The notes under the pieces are model-generated. The model saw nothing but the letters and a program-made list of their open reading frames with translations. It was not told the origin of the DNA and did not search any database. From an uncultured Prosthecobacter sp. (GTDB taxonomy: Bacteria; Verrucomicrobiota; Verrucomicrobiia; Verrucomicrobiales; Verrucomicrobiaceae), in NCBI GenBank assembly GCA_937941745.1, contig CALDGV010000567.1, forward strand, positions 1-5,088: DNA of 5,088 nucleotides, written 5' to 3'. The translations under genes and the position numbers were made by a program. Positions 5,010 to 5,088 of this stretch are shown here, one piece after another. The stretch's first letter is position 1. The number at the start of each line of letters is the position of its first letter.

Positions 5010-5088
5010 TTACTCTACAAACCGGCCCGTGCTCATCACGACCGGTCTGAACAGCACCGTGAGATGATTCACCGGCAGCACGGCGAAA
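5010..5088 (-). CDS. C-terminal end of an unidentified minus-strand gene (partial)
   Basis: A minus-strand frame enters from the right edge and ends with a TAA at 5010-5012. The 25 visible residues are FAVLPVNHLTVLF followed by RPVVMSTGRFVE. They are hydrophobic with scattered polar residues, which would fit the end of a membrane protein, but this is too short to name. The next frame is also open here and is Arg-rich, as expected for an antisense shadow of GC-rich coding sequence. Given the decay next door, this could also be a remnant. Confidence 0.35.
   Translation of the reverse strand, partial: FAVLPVNHLTVLFRPVVMSTGRFVE

Noticed and set aside
4726..5067. 113-codon plus-strand frame
   Set aside because: It is antisense to the better-composed minus-strand pieces (such as the one ending [11 protein letters not shown]), with no motif and no ribosome binding site; I consider it shadow, with some doubt.
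1..5088. CRISPR array, tRNA, rRNA, transposase or integrase gene
   Set aside because: No regularly spaced repeats, no cloverleaf, no rRNA-like stretch, and no recombinase or transposase motif seen on either strand.

Overview
The window most likely comes from a Verrucomicrobia-type bacterium (or a relative in the Planctomycetes-Verrucomicrobia group). The main genes are GC-rich (about 62% G+C in a stretch of the transporter that I counted). Several starts lack a clear Shine-Dalgarno. The right side carries a decayed piece of a DUF1549/DUF1553 (planctomycete 'PSD1') protein, a family concentrated in those phyla. The taxonomic call is inference from these traits, not from a marker gene.

Left (1-1227, minus strand): an hflK-hflC operon. 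hflK is complete. hflC begins with a 4-base ATGA overlap and runs off the window edge, so only its first 74 codons are visible. In known systems the two SPFH membrane proteins form a large periplasm-facing complex around the FtsH protease.

Centre-left (1228-2392): an accessory-looking stretch with lower G+C. It holds one orphan gene of 123 aa on the plus strand (1638-2009), preceded by a possibly structured leader with short repeats and a 9-codon mini-ORF that overlaps its start. It is followed by about 380 bases without a convincing plus-strand gene. Those bases contain three consecutive small hairpins and a 42-codon minus-strand ORF.

Centre-right (2393-4158, plus strand): a two-gene operon. 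A small two-helix membrane protein (DUF3311/YhdT type) overlaps by ATGA a complete 513-aa sodium:solute symporter (SSS/SLC5 family). The small protein is a usual partner of such symporters; the substrate cannot be read from the sequence.

Right (4159-5088, minus strand): degraded coding sequence. It contains a 27-codon mini-ORF, the frameshifted C-terminal tail of a DUF1553 protein, a frameshifted unrecognised protein, and the last 25 codons of another minus-strand frame that enters from the right edge. This looks like a gene graveyard.

I did not find a convincing new multi-gene system. The items most worth checking are the orphan gene with its leader, the hairpin block at 2123-2179 as a possible dispersed repeat, and the decayed region at 4309-4964.
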